NCBI RefSeq assembly: GCF_000772705.2 | Contig: NZ_JSBW02000042.1 | Coordinates: 1-64,000, forward strand | Source of the DNA: Xanthomonas vasicola | Lineage (GTDB): Bacteria > Pseudomonadota > Gammaproteobacteria > Xanthomonadales > Xanthomonadaceae | Direction: 5' to 3' | DNA length: 64,000 bases | In this document: piece after piece, positions 25,301 through 33,041 of the stretch | Numbering within the stretch: the stretch's first letter is position 1 | Layout: each line of letters begins with the position of its first letter | Notes under the pieces: model-generated | Seen by the model: only the letters and a program-made list of their open reading frames with translations | What the model was told of the DNA's origin: nothing | Databases searched by the model: none | Program-made: the position numbers and the translations under genes

Positions 25301-26042
25301 GTGCGAAATCCTCCGGCAGCACGATCGTGCGTGCGAACGGATCGATGTCCACCGACGCGGACGATTCCACCGTTTCGGCAATCGTCTTGAAGCCGATCCA
25401 GCGCCCGGTGTAGCGGCTCATCGCCCAGCCCAGCAGGCCCATGTCCAGGATGTCCTGCACCCCGGCGGGGTTGAGGATGGGCATCATCGCGCTGACGAAT
25501 TCCTCTTCCGACCCATGCGGCAGGGTCGAGCTGCGGCACGCATGGTCGTCGGCGGCCAGCGCCAGCACGCCGCCGAAGGGAGAAGTCCCGGCGGCATTGC
25601 CGTGCTTGAACACGTCGCCGCTGCGGTCCACGCCCGGGCCTTTGCCGTACCACATGCCGTACACGCCCTGCACTTTCGCGCCGGGGAACAGGTTGGTCTG
25701 CTGGGTGCCCCACACCATGGTGGCGGCCAGGTCCTCGTTGAGGCCGGGAGTGAACGTGACCTTGGCCGCGTCCAGGTGTTTGCGCGCACGCCACAGTTCC
25801 AGGTCCAGCCCGCCGAGCGGGCTGCCACGATAGCCACTGATGAAGCCGGCGGTTTGCAGCCCGGCGGCGTCATCGCGCAGCCGCTGCAGCAGCGGCAGCC
25901 GCACCAGCGCCTGCACACCAGACAGATAGATGCGCCCATCGGTGCGCGTGTACTTGTGGTCCAGCGTGTAATCCGTATCCACCTGGCCGAGCTCCGGCGT
26001 GTTGGCAGAGTCGGGAGAAGAAAGCGCAGCGGTACTGGTCAT
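22335..26042 (-). CDS. Fused indolepyruvate:ferredoxin oxidoreductase-family protein
   Basis: 1235-residue single-chain 2-oxoacid oxidoreductase, combining IorA- and IorB-like parts. It would oxidatively decarboxylate aryl- or branched 2-oxo acids to acyl-CoA with TPP, CoA and an iron-sulfur electron acceptor. The N-terminal part carries the pyrimidine-binding region (GFISGYRGSPLGGLD). HYCSGCPHNTS is near residue 460, followed by the TPP domain with GIGCHYM and GDGTYFHSGS. A cysteine cluster VCEGCGDCGEKSFC lies near 664, and SCVSGFCPSF follows at ~40 residues. The gamma-type IorB domain begins ILITGVGGTGVVTIGALLG near 750. The C-terminal ~200 residues are the family's DUF6537-like tail. It is monocistronic; no ferredoxin gene is adjacent. 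Confidence 0.93.
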   Translation of the reverse strand: MTSTAALSSPDSANTPELGQVDTDYTLDHKYTRTDGRIYLSGVQALVRLPLLQRLRDDAAGLQTAGFISGYRGSPLGGLDLELWRARKHLDAAKVTFTPGLNEDLAATMVWGTQQTNLFPGAKVQGVYGMWYGKGPGVDRSGDVFKHGNAAGTSPFGGVLALAADDHACRSSTLPHGSEEEFVSAMMPILNPAGVQDILDMGLLGWAMSRYTGRWIGFKTIAETVESSASVDIDPFARTIVLPEDFALPPGGLSIRWPDPPVDQEMRLHRYAIAAAQAFARANHIDKVVLDSPHARLGIVTTGKSYLDVLQALEYLGLDAQACAQIGIRVYKVGMSWPLEPVGISAFAQGLEDIVVVEEKKAFIERQMKELFYNWPVSAGARPSIVGKYDEQGAWILPSTGELTPATIAGVIARRIQPLLQSSTINTDSIEQRLRWMDAKEAEMALPRAQFPRVPHYCSGCPHNTSTAVPEGSRALGGIGCHYMVTWMNRATDTFTHMGGEGVTWSGQAPFTDTPHVFQNLGDGTYFHSGSLAIRQSVATGVNITYKILYNDAVAMTGGQPVDGTLTVPDIAHQLRAEGIHDIAVVSDDIGKWTRRRDLFPAEVAFHDRAELDAVQQHLRTAKGVSILIFDQTCATEKRRRRKRGKLIDPPKRVMINSLVCEGCGDCGEKSFCVSVLPKETEFGRKRQIDQSNCNKDYSCVSGFCPSFVTVHGGAPRKGKRRDASTLLDTLPSPPKRTSLEQPWNILITGVGGTGVVTIGALLGMAGHLEGKGATVLDQTGLAQKGGAVTTHIRIARQPDDIHAVRIAAGEADLVLGCDMVVVNDYWVLSKVRDGRTQVVLNTYEAMPGSFTTQPDLQFPAAEIIAGVRTALGGKEPLLLDATQLATGLLGDAIASNLFVLGYAWQHGLVPLSHAALMRAIELNGAAVAMNQQAFAWGRLAAIDLPAVQRAAGLAGTDAPAYLHGDIPQARDPGSWEEHDLSGQGAPRALAQTDGSTLHGEVAAPADPLDDEQLAQSLDDAIARRVGFLTDYQDAAYAQRYRSLVERVRTHELQRVPGSSALTEAVARYAFKLMAYKDEYEVARLYTRGDFQRRLQQQFEGDYTLRFHLAPPLLAKKDAHGNLIKREYGPWMFTAFKLLARLKFLRGGKLDVFGYSQERRGERQLIADYSATVEMLLERLDADTVGLAAQIASIPEHIRGYGHVKHAHLQEAKARETALLAQWRNPKALHVVQAA

Positions 26043-26236
26043 GGCGTGCCCGGAAAGGTGGCTGGGCCCCGGTGCGCGTCATCTAAAACTATCTGACGCA
26101 CCCGACGGATTCCAAAACGGCGGCGCAAAGTGTAACAGTCAGCTTTCACGCACCCGTCCCCGTGCGGATGCGCAGCCGACGCGCTGCAGGTAGGATGGGG
26201 ACGGGAAGGAGTCGTTTGCTGTCAGGGGAAAATACA

Positions 26237-26872
26237 GTGAAAAGGAAATACGCGTGTGCCGCTCTGGCCCTGCTCGGAGGGGTGTGGTCGTTGGCGCAGG
26301 CGCAGAGCCTGCCCAAGCCCAAAGAGTTCTATTTCGACGAAGACCGCAGCACAACCAAGGCCGTGGTCGCCGTACAAGGCCAGGGCGATGCAGTCGTCGA
26401 TCGGCTTGCGGCGATGGTGCAGCGTGATGCCCGTGCGGCCGATCCGCGCGCGCAGCTGGCGTCGCTGGCCTACGCCGGCGGGCGCACGCAGTTAGGTGAT
26501 GAGCTCTACCAAGGCGCGCTGGCGCTGGTCTCCAACGGCAGTCAGCAGTACCGGGCCATTACCTGGAACTACGGATGGGATCTGCTGCGTGCCGACCAGC
26601 CTGACAAGGCGCTGCAGCAGTGGGCCAACCTGGCCAACGGCCGTCCGGCGACGGCGGCCTGGTTGCCGACGACGGCTGCACTCGCGCTCTGGCGCACAGG
26701 GCGCAAGCAGGAGGCGGTCGAGTGGTATGCGGCAGCCGTGCGCACCTGGCCCGACCTTTGGAGCAGCACCGCCAACTACGCAACCCTTTTGCCGGAATGG
26801 CGCGAAGCAGAGCGCGCCACCCTGGCCGAGGTCTTTGCCGCCTGGCAGGCCAAGCCGCCCGCGTTTCCGTAA
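26237..26872 (+). CDS. Exported TPR-like hypothetical protein
   Basis: 211 residues from GTG 26237, with a strong AGGGGA ribosome site 8-9 bp upstream; upstream in-frame ATGs lack one. The signal peptide VKRKYACAALALLGGVWSLAQAQ is clear. The rest is helical with repeated W/A-x-x-Y-A patterns (LYQGALALVSNGSQQYRAIT, ALQQWANLANGRPATAAWLP, EAVEWYAAAVRTWPDLWSS) that look like degenerate TPR or Sel1 units. It is probably a periplasmic scaffold or carrier. No partner is evident; it stands alone after the large oxidoreductase on the opposite strand. Confidence 0.75.
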   Translation: MKRKYACAALALLGGVWSLAQAQSLPKPKEFYFDEDRSTTKAVVAVQGQGDAVVDRLAAMVQRDARAADPRAQLASLAYAGGRTQLGDELYQGALALVSNGSQQYRAITWNYGWDLLRADQPDKALQQWANLANGRPATAAWLPTTAALALWRTGRKQEAVEWYAAAVRTWPDLWSSTANYATLLPEWREAERATLAEVFAAWQAKPPAFP

Positions 26873-27740
26873 CCGCCTTGCCGCGCTGCGGGGATCTCCT
26901 GCAGCGCGGGTTGTGCACCGGATCGACGGGTTGCCGTGTACCTGATCGCTCGCTATCGATCTGGTGCGTTGCCTGCCGCTTACCTGCAGCGAAGGTTGGT
27001 AACGTCGATCCGCTAGCTCAGTGAAAGGCTGATCAGGTCTGCGCCTGATCGCGCAATCACGGCTGAGAACTTTGGCTTCCTGACATTGTGAGGTCGATGC
27101 GTGAGATGCAGCGCATTGGTCTGCAGCTTTCTGCAGGGCCCTTGCCGCCTACCATCGCAGGGCACGCTGCAAGTACGTCCCTGTAAGCTCCGTGGCTGCA
27201 TCCATGCCGCCAAGGGTCCCGCGACGGTGAGCGGGCAAGGACCAATTGAGATGGTCGGTGTGTGAGTGCGGGCGACAGGTGGCGCTTGCTAGCTATGTAA
27301 ACAAGCGCGGCCAGCTTGCAGCGTCCAAGCGCGAAGCCGTACTGCCTCCGCACCATGAGCAGCTTCTATAAATCCACCGACCAACTGTCTAGTGCGGTGT
27401 CCTCGCCGCCATCGGTCCCCCATGGACGGGTTCAAGGCGCGTCCCGCGAGCGTGAGGCCACCGCGCACTCGACGCTGTGGGTCTGCTGCAGGGCCTTGTC
27501 CGCTAAGCATCGCCAGACACGTTGCAAGGATGCGCTTGTCCAACTAACTGGCTGGAGCGATAAGGGCACCGCGCCTTCGATATGCTGGCTTCCGCATAGC
27601 CAAACAATGCCGTTGGAGCTTCGCGGTGACCGCAGCTTGGGTGGCGTGCGCCTCGCATCAGCCAAGCCAACAGATTCAACGATGCGCGCCACGCACGCTA
27701 TGCGATCCTGTGCATCGCTTTCCAACGGACACGATCACAC
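26873..27740. other. 868-bp intergenic region dominated by dispersed repeats
   Basis: It contains repeat copy B (27130-27452) and a third copy of its first block (27484-27540). Open frames in it have no ribosome sites. The 27600-27740 stretch directly before the AEC transporter shows no clear promoter. Confidence 0.6.
27130..27540. repeat. Dispersed intergenic repeat, copy B plus an extra degenerate block
   Basis: Block 1 at 27130-27192 (CTGCAGGGCCCTTGCCGCC, then CACGCTGCAAGTACGTCC and TGTAAGCTCCG) and block 2 at 27307-27452 (GCGGCCAGCTTGCAGCG, GCGCGAAG, AGTGCGGTGTCC, CCATGGACGGGTTCA, GCGTCCCGCGAG) match copy A at 21875-22150 in order and orientation. A further degenerate block 1 lies at 27484-27540 (GCTGCAGGGCCTTGTCCGC). 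The space between blocks is longer than in copy A. Confidence 0.75.
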
Positions 27741-28658
27741 ATGGCGGTAGATGCATTTGCCTTGATTCTGGCCATGTTGGGGCTGGGCCTGTTGTTCGCC
27801 CGCCTGCGGGTATTGCCGGACAACAGCGCCGATGTGCTCAACCGCATCGTGCTGTACATCTGCCTGCCGGCGTCGGTGCTGACCTATGTCCCGCGCCTGC
27901 ATCTGGACGCCTCGCTGGGCGGGGTGATTGCCACGCCGTGGTTGCTCACCGCCATCATCGTGCCGTTGCTGTGGGGCTGCAGCCGCCTGCTGCGCGTCGG
28001 CCGCGCCGAATACGCCGCGCTGCTGATGTGCGTGGTGTTCACCAACTCCAGCTTTATCGGTTTTCCGATGGTGCGCGCGCTGCTCGGCGATCACGCGTTG
28101 CCGTATGCAGTGGTCTACGACCAGTTCGGCACCTTCGTGCTGCTGTCCACGTTCGGGCTGTACGTGCTGGCCCGCTACAGCGGCGATACCCCGCCAACCG
28201 CGCGGCTGATCCTGATGCGGGTGCTGCAGTTCCCGCCCTTGTGGGCGCTGCTGTTCGCCTTGACGCTGATGCCCGAGCAACCGCCGAACTGGATTGGCTC
28301 CGGCCTCAAGAACCTTTCCGATGCGATGTTGCCGCTGGTGATGCTGTCGGTGGGTTTTTCGCTGCAGCTGCGCCTGCCTGCGGACGAACTCAAGCCGCTG
28401 GCCGTGGGCCTGGTGTTCAAGCTGTTGCTGATGCCGGTCCTGGCCTTGCCGCTGTCCTGGGCGCTCGGCCTGCACGGGCAGATGCTGCAGACCACTGTGC
28501 TCGAATCGGCGATGCCCACGATGATCACCGCCGCCGCGCTGGCCATTTCGCACCGGCTGGCGCCACGTCTGGCTGCAGCGATGGTTGGCTACAGCATTCT
28601 GTTGTCGTTGCTGACGCTGCCGGCGTGGGCCTGGCTGCTGGCGTGGTTGGTGGCGTAA
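27741..28658 (+). CDS. AEC (auxin efflux carrier) family transporter
   Basis: 305-residue membrane protein with about ten hydrophobic helices arranged as two halves of five. Family features include an N-terminal LILAMLGLGLLFARLRVLP, LNRIVLYICLPASVL with the helix-breaking proline, and VVFTNSSFIGFPM. Bacterial members export malonate, malate, auxin-like or other organic anions by proton or ion exchange; the substrate here is unknown. ATG 27741 is the natural start, although a clear ribosome site is not seen. It lies after a repeat-rich gap and is not part of an operon. Confidence 0.9.
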   Translation: MAVDAFALILAMLGLGLLFARLRVLPDNSADVLNRIVLYICLPASVLTYVPRLHLDASLGGVIATPWLLTAIIVPLLWGCSRLLRVGRAEYAALLMCVVFTNSSFIGFPMVRALLGDHALPYAVVYDQFGTFVLLSTFGLYVLARYSGDTPPTARLILMRVLQFPPLWALLFALTLMPEQPPNWIGSGLKNLSDAMLPLVMLSVGFSLQLRLPADELKPLAVGLVFKLLLMPVLALPLSWALGLHGQMLQTTVLESAMPTMITAAALAISHRLAPRLAAAMVGYSILLSLLTLPAWAWLLAWLVA

Positions 28659-29017
28659 GGCTGCGGCACTGATATCCGCTAGAGGCAGCAGGACAGCAGC
28701 AGTGCTGCCCGCATGCGCTTGCGCCCGTCCCTTGGGTAAAGGGCGAGGCCCGATACCACTGCCATGCTGCATTGCGACGACGCCATCGCCCATGCAATGC
28801 ACCCCTGCATTTGGGCAACACGTGTAGATGATCTTGCGCTGGGTGAGAGGTGTGTAGCCATTGCTTTGCGCACGTGCGGCACAAGGCGTTTGCGGCCATC
28901 TGCTGGAGGTCGGCGCTGTCTTTGCCTATACAACATCAACGCGTTTAACAGGTTTCGACTACTTCCTCACCTTGCCGCGGTGTACGCTGCCGGCTTGCTC
29001 CCGGAAGCGAGGCGTGC
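28659..29017. other. 359-bp intergenic region, nothing recognised
   Basis: No coding frame, repeat or terminator was recognised. It should hold the promoter of the four-gene unit that begins at 29018, because the next three gaps are too short for promoters. Confidence 0.4.
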
Positions 29018-29650
29018 ATGAAGACAGTTCTGGTGGCCGCCTCCAAAGGCGGCGTCGGCAAGACCACGATCGCCACCAATCTGGCCGCGCATGCGGCGTT
29101 GCAAGGCCAGCGCACCGTGCTGGCAGATGCCGATCCGCAAGGCTCGTCCACCCGCTGGGCGCAGCGCCGCGCCAGCCTGGAGAGTGCGGTACTGCCGATT
29201 GACGCCACCAAGCGCCGCAGCTGGCAGGCAGCCCTGCCGGACGGCACCGATGCCCTCATCATCGACGCGCCGGCCGGAGCGATGGCCGACGATCTGGGCG
29301 GATTCCTCGACCATGTCGATGCCATCGTGGTGCCGGTGTTGTCCTCGGCGCTGGATATCGAAGCGGTGGTCGGCTTTCTCAACACGCTCGCCAAGGTGCC
29401 GCGTGTGCACCAGCGCAAGCTGCCGGTGGGCCTGGTGCTCAATCGCGCCCGCCCCTGGACCCAAACCTCGCAACAGGCCGCCGACATGATCGGCAGCTGG
29501 CCGTACCCGCTGGTGACCCAACTGCGCGACACCCAGGCCTATGTAGTGATGGCCGGGCTGGGACGCAGCTTGTTCGATTACCGCTCGGCGCAGGTGCGCG
29601 ACCATCAACAGGACTGGGAGCCGCTGTTCAAGTGGCTCAAGAAGTCCTAG
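29018..29650 (+). CDS. Orphan ParA/MinD-like ATPase
   Basis: 210-residue deviant-Walker ATPase. The Walker A motif [19 protein letters not shown] has the signature lysine of ParA proteins. Walker A' is [16 protein letters not shown] and Walker [10 protein letters not shown]. Unlike plasmid or chromosomal ParA there is no N-terminal helix-turn-helix and no parB next to it. Such orphans usually position other cargo or complexes on the nucleoid or membrane. It is the first gene of a tight unit with SixA (15 bp gap), YceI and phospholipase D, an association that suggests an envelope-related cargo. No C-terminal amphipathic membrane-targeting helix like that of MinD is obvious. Confidence 0.9.
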   Translation: MKTVLVAASKGGVGKTTIATNLAAHAALQGQRTVLADADPQGSSTRWAQRRASLESAVLPIDATKRRSWQAALPDGTDALIIDAPAGAMADDLGGFLDHVDAIVVPVLSSALDIEAVVGFLNTLAKVPRVHQRKLPVGLVLNRARPWTQTSQQAADMIGSWPYPLVTQLRDTQAYVVMAGLGRSLFDYRSAQVRDHQQDWEPLFKWLKKS

Positions 29651-29665
29651 AACCGGAAAGTTCCT

Positions 29666-30142
29666 ATGCGCGAATTGATCTTGTTGCGACACGCCCACGC
29701 CGAACCGGCCGATACCGGCCAGGCCGATTTTGATCGCCCGCTGTCGCCGCACGGCATCGCTGAGGCTGAAGCGGCCGGGCGTTGGCTGCGCGAGCAGCGG
29801 CTGGTGCCCGACCGGGTGCTGTGCTCGCCGGCCCGGCGCGCCCGCGAAACCCTGGAAGCGGTGCTCGAGCTCACCGGCTATATCGAACAACGGCTGGACG
29901 AACGCATCTATGAGGCCACACCCGGCACCCTGGCCAGCCTGGTGGACGAACATCGCGAGGCCGAGCGCCTGCTGCTGGTCGGCCACAACCCTGGCCTGGA
30001 ACGGCTGGCGGCGCTGATGCACAGCGGGCAGACCGGCGATTACCGTGGCATGCCCACTGCCTCGATTGCGTTGATGGCCCTGCCGCTGGACGCCACCATC
30101 GAGCCGGGCATCGCCCGCCTGACCGCCTTCTGGTGGCCTTGA
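29666..30142 (+). CDS. sixA: SixA-type phosphohistidine phosphatase
   Basis: 158-residue histidine-phosphatase-superfamily enzyme. The RHG-type motif RHAHAEP lies at the very N-terminus, and the second catalytic His is in LLLVGHNPGLERL. E. coli SixA dephosphorylates phosphohistidine on the nitrogen phosphotransferase protein NPr and was first linked to ArcB. The length matches. It is 15 bp behind the ParA-like gene and 3 bp ahead of the YceI gene, so it is almost surely cotranscribed with both. The natural phosphohistidine substrate here is unknown. Confidence 0.88.
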   Translation: MRELILLRHAHAEPADTGQADFDRPLSPHGIAEAEAAGRWLREQRLVPDRVLCSPARRARETLEAVLELTGYIEQRLDERIYEATPGTLASLVDEHREAERLLLVGHNPGLERLAALMHSGQTGDYRGMPTASIALMALPLDATIEPGIARLTAFWWP

Positions 30143-30145
30143 TCC

Positions 30146-30718
30146 GTGTCATCGTCGCTGCGCTGGTTCGCCTGGCTTGCGCTCTGGGTCACGCTGCCCT
30201 GCCTGGCGCAGCAGAAGGTGCATTCCATCGACCCGGCGCAATCGCGCTTCGGGTTCGAGATCAAAACCCGTTTCGGGATGAAGATCGAGGGGTTTTTCCC
30301 GCGTTTTCGCGGTGAAGTGGTGAAACTGCCCGACAAACGCCAGCAGGTGAGATTCCGGCTGGATGCCACCCAGGTGGAGATTCCCGGCAAGGATCGTTAC
30401 ACCAGCTGGATGCGGGGCGAGGATTTTTTCGATGTCGCGCAGTACCCGGTCGTTGAATTTGAGTCTCTGCCGTACACCGAGGATGTGATCAAGGGCGGTG
30501 GCGACATCACCGGCAACCTGACCATCCGCGGAATCACCCATACCGAGACCCTGCACTTGGCCCCGGCCGAATGCACCCGGCCGGGCTATGATTGCGACGT
30601 GATCAGTCGAGGTACGGTCCTGCGTGGACGTTACGGAATGAATGCGTGGCAGATGGCCCTGGGCGACAGGGTGACGTTCATTCTGCGTGGGCGCTTGCAG
30701 GAGGCGCGCCGCCCGTGA
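30146..30718 (+). CDS. YceI-family periplasmic protein
   Basis: 190 residues from GTG 30146. The signal peptide SSSLRWFAWLALWVTLPCLA is followed by the YceI lipocalin-like beta barrel: HSIDPAQSRFGFEIKTRFGM, then FFDVAQYPVVEFESLPY and GNLTIRGITHTETLHLAP. The family binds isoprenoid or amide-linked lipids in the periplasm. Two cysteines (ECTRPGYDC) lie late in the barrel. The stop overlaps the GTG start of the phospholipase-D gene (GTGA), so the products are made together. A lipid-carrier role beside a phospholipase is plausible but inferred. Confidence 0.88.
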   Translation: MSSSLRWFAWLALWVTLPCLAQQKVHSIDPAQSRFGFEIKTRFGMKIEGFFPRFRGEVVKLPDKRQQVRFRLDATQVEIPGKDRYTSWMRGEDFFDVAQYPVVEFESLPYTEDVIKGGGDITGNLTIRGITHTETLHLAPAECTRPGYDCDVISRGTVLRGRYGMNAWQMALGDRVTFILRGRLQEARRP

Positions 30719-32736
30719 AGTGCCTGTTGAGGGTTCTCGTGCTGGCAACGTTGTTGCTCGGCACCGGATGCGCCAGCCTGTCGCAAACCGAACGCAACCG
30801 TGCCGCCGGCGTCGCCGCTGCGGCACGCAGCACCGTGGTGGATTGCACCCAGGCCAATCGCTGCGCGCAGCCGTCGCCGCTGCGCGCGCTGGGCGGCGAG
30901 GCGATCACTGCCTCCACACCGGCGGTGCCGCGGCATTACGCCACAATCGTTGACCACGGCGAAGAATCGCTGGTGGCCCGGCTCAATCTGATCCGCAGCG
31001 CCACCCGCAGCGTTGACCTGCAGACCTACATCTTCGACAAGGACGACAGTGCGCGCATGATCATGGACGCGCTGATGGATGCCGCACAACGCGGCGTCAA
31101 GGTGCGCATCCTGATCGATCAGCTGTCGGCGATCACCGATCTGCAGATTCTCGGTGCGCTGGCCAGCAGTCACGAAAACCTGCAGCTGCGCATCTACAAC
31201 CCCACCTTCGGCAAGGTCAAACTCAACTACTTCGACTATGCCGGCAGCGTGCTGTGCTGCTTCCGCCGCTTCAATCAGCGCATGCACAACAAGCTGCTGG
31301 TGGTGGACGACGTGCTCGGCGTGGTTGGCGGGCGCAATTACCAGGACGACTATTACGATTGGGACAGCGAGTACAACTTTCGCGACCGCGATGTGATTCT
31401 GGCCGGTCCGGAAGTGCGTGCGATGGCCGCCAGTTTCGATGCGTTCTGGCGTGCCCGGCGCAGTGTGCCGGCCGAGCGGTTGAACGATGTCGGGCGCGTG
31501 CTGCTGGAGCAGGGCGTCCCGCAGATGCCACCAGCGAACTTCCGCCGGCCCGACCGGGTGGCGCGGGTGGATCACGAAGCGCGCGATGCGCAATTCGTAC
31601 GCGAGGCTTTCGTGACCCCGGCCATACCGGTGCAGCACGTGCTGTATGTGGCCGATCTGCCACAAAAACACCGCAAGGAACATGCGGCCAAGGCGGTTTC
31701 CACAGCGCCGGAACTGGATGGCCTGATTGCCGGGGCGCAGCAGGAAGTGCTGCTGCAGACGCCGTACTTGGTGTTGTCTGACCAGGCGCAGGCGATCTTC
31801 CGCACGTTGCGCACGCACCCGCAGCCGCCGCGCATCGTGGTGTCGACCAATAGCCTTGCGGCCACCGACAATCCCATCGTGTATGCGCTGTCGTACAAGT
31901 TCAAACGCCGCAACATGCGCGAGCTGGGCTTCAATGTGTACGAGTTCAAGCCATTCCCGCTGGATGCGCCGGTGGATTACGCCAACCTGGTGCCGGATCC
32001 GCTCAACCCTGCTTCCGAAATCAACCAAGACAGCCGCAACAATCGCCTGATTGGCGGCAGTGCGGCTGGCAACGCGATGCGCGGCAGCAGCGGTGCAGAT
32101 GGGAACACAAGCGCAAGTGCTGGCAGCGTGTTACGCGGCAGCAGTGGCAGTGGTCGTACACCGGGCGGCAGCGAGGTCGATCGGCGCGTGCTGCGTACCG
32201 AAACGCGGCCCTCGTTCCTGGGCACGCGCGCAGTCAACAAGCCGCTGCCGGTGACCCGCGCCGGTGCGCGCATGGGCTTGCATGCCAAGTCGCTGGTGGT
32301 GGATCGCCGGATCGGCGTGATCGGCACGCACAACTTCGACCCGCGCAGCGAGAACTACAACACCGAAGCGGCCGTGGTGATCGACGACCCGCGCTTTGCG
32401 CAGGCGCTGGCCGCCAGCATCGAACGCGATATGTCTCCGGAAAATGCCTGGACGGTGGCCCCGCGCGAAAAACCGCCGGTGCTGAGCGGGTTGAACTACA
32501 GCGTGGGCAGGGTCTCCGAAGCCTTGCCGGTGCTGGACTTCTGGCCGTGGCGCTACGCTACCAATTACCAGTTCCAGCCCGGCCCGGATTGCCCGTTCCC
32601 GCTCAAGCGCCAGGACCCGCAGTTCCGCAAGTGCTATGTAGCGGTGGGCGACTTCCCGGAGGTCAATGTCGGCCCGAAATGGCTGCTGGTTCGCATGCTC
32701 ACCGCCTTCGGCGCCGGGCTGGTGCCGATTCTTTGA
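30715..32736 (+). CDS. Phospholipase D-family lipoprotein (cardiolipin-synthase-like)
   Basis: 673 residues from GTG 30715, with AGGAGG about 10 bp upstream. The lipoprotein signal VKCLLRVLVLATLLLGTGC predicts lipidation. Two HKD motifs define a PLD phosphatidyltransferase: HNKLLVVDDVLGVVGGRNY near residue 190 and HAKSLVVDRRIGVIGTHNF near 523. Between them, residues ~443-490, is a Gly/Ser-rich low-complexity insert with an imperfect repeat (MRGSSGADG and LRGSSGSGR). The C-terminus carries an extra ~100 residues, with cysteines in DCPFPLKRQDPQFRKCY. It resembles the periplasmic or outer-envelope PLD proteins of Xanthomonas and Pseudomonas. It is the last gene of the ParA-SixA-YceI unit. Confidence 0.9.
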   Translation: MKCLLRVLVLATLLLGTGCASLSQTERNRAAGVAAAARSTVVDCTQANRCAQPSPLRALGGEAITASTPAVPRHYATIVDHGEESLVARLNLIRSATRSVDLQTYIFDKDDSARMIMDALMDAAQRGVKVRILIDQLSAITDLQILGALASSHENLQLRIYNPTFGKVKLNYFDYAGSVLCCFRRFNQRMHNKLLVVDDVLGVVGGRNYQDDYYDWDSEYNFRDRDVILAGPEVRAMAASFDAFWRARRSVPAERLNDVGRVLLEQGVPQMPPANFRRPDRVARVDHEARDAQFVREAFVTPAIPVQHVLYVADLPQKHRKEHAAKAVSTAPELDGLIAGAQQEVLLQTPYLVLSDQAQAIFRTLRTHPQPPRIVVSTNSLAATDNPIVYALSYKFKRRNMRELGFNVYEFKPFPLDAPVDYANLVPDPLNPASEINQDSRNNRLIGGSAAGNAMRGSSGADGNTSASAGSVLRGSSGSGRTPGGSEVDRRVLRTETRPSFLGTRAVNKPLPVTRAGARMGLHAKSLVVDRRIGVIGTHNFDPRSENYNTEAAVVIDDPRFAQALAASIERDMSPENAWTVAPREKPPVLSGLNYSVGRVSEALPVLDFWPWRYATNYQFQPGPDCPFPLKRQDPQFRKCYVAVGDFPEVNVGPKWLLVRMLTAFGAGLVPIL

Positions 32737-32973
32737 TCGGCTGATGCGTTGCACTGGTGAAGACAGGTTGATGCAAGATGTTGCGCTGTATTGCCGGTAG
32801 ATCGTCGTAGATGTGCGCAGGTTGCTAAGAGACGGTACGTAATAAGAGCAGCGCTGAGAAGTTGCACCCGTCGCAGACGGATTTGTTCAACGCATCGCAT
32901 CATCGCTGCTGGCTGTTGGCACCCAGCCGCACTGTAACGTTGCATCGCACGCCAGGCACGTGGATGCTCTTGC

Positions 32974-33036
32974 GATTCCCGATTCCCGATTCCCGATTCC
33001 CGATTCCCGATTCCCGATTCCCGATTCCCGATTCCC
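32974..33036 (+). repeat. Nine tandem copies of the heptamer GATTCCC directly before a start codon
   Basis: Nine uninterrupted perfect GATTCCC units (63 bp) end five bases before ATG 33042 and occupy the place where a ribosome site would normally be. Each unit is seven bases, so loss or gain of one unit shifts any upstream frame; three units encode FPIPDSR in the frame that continues into the thioesterase. The rest of the 305-bp gap from 32737 shows nothing else. Such heptamer tracts are characteristic of Xanthomonas intergenic regions. Confidence 0.95.
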
Positions 33037-33041
33037 AGCCC

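Noticed and set aside
23907-26096. 729-residue plus-strand frame over the oxidoreductase
   Set aside because: It is antisense to a protein with many conserved motifs. Long antisense frames are expected at this GC content.
29018-32736. Anti-phage defence island reading of the ParA-SixA-YceI-PLD unit
   Set aside because: PLD nucleases and ATPases occur in defence systems. However, this PLD has a lipoprotein signal and cardiolipin-synthase layout, YceI is periplasmic, and no nuclease, toxin or mobile flanks are present. A lipid or envelope role fits better.
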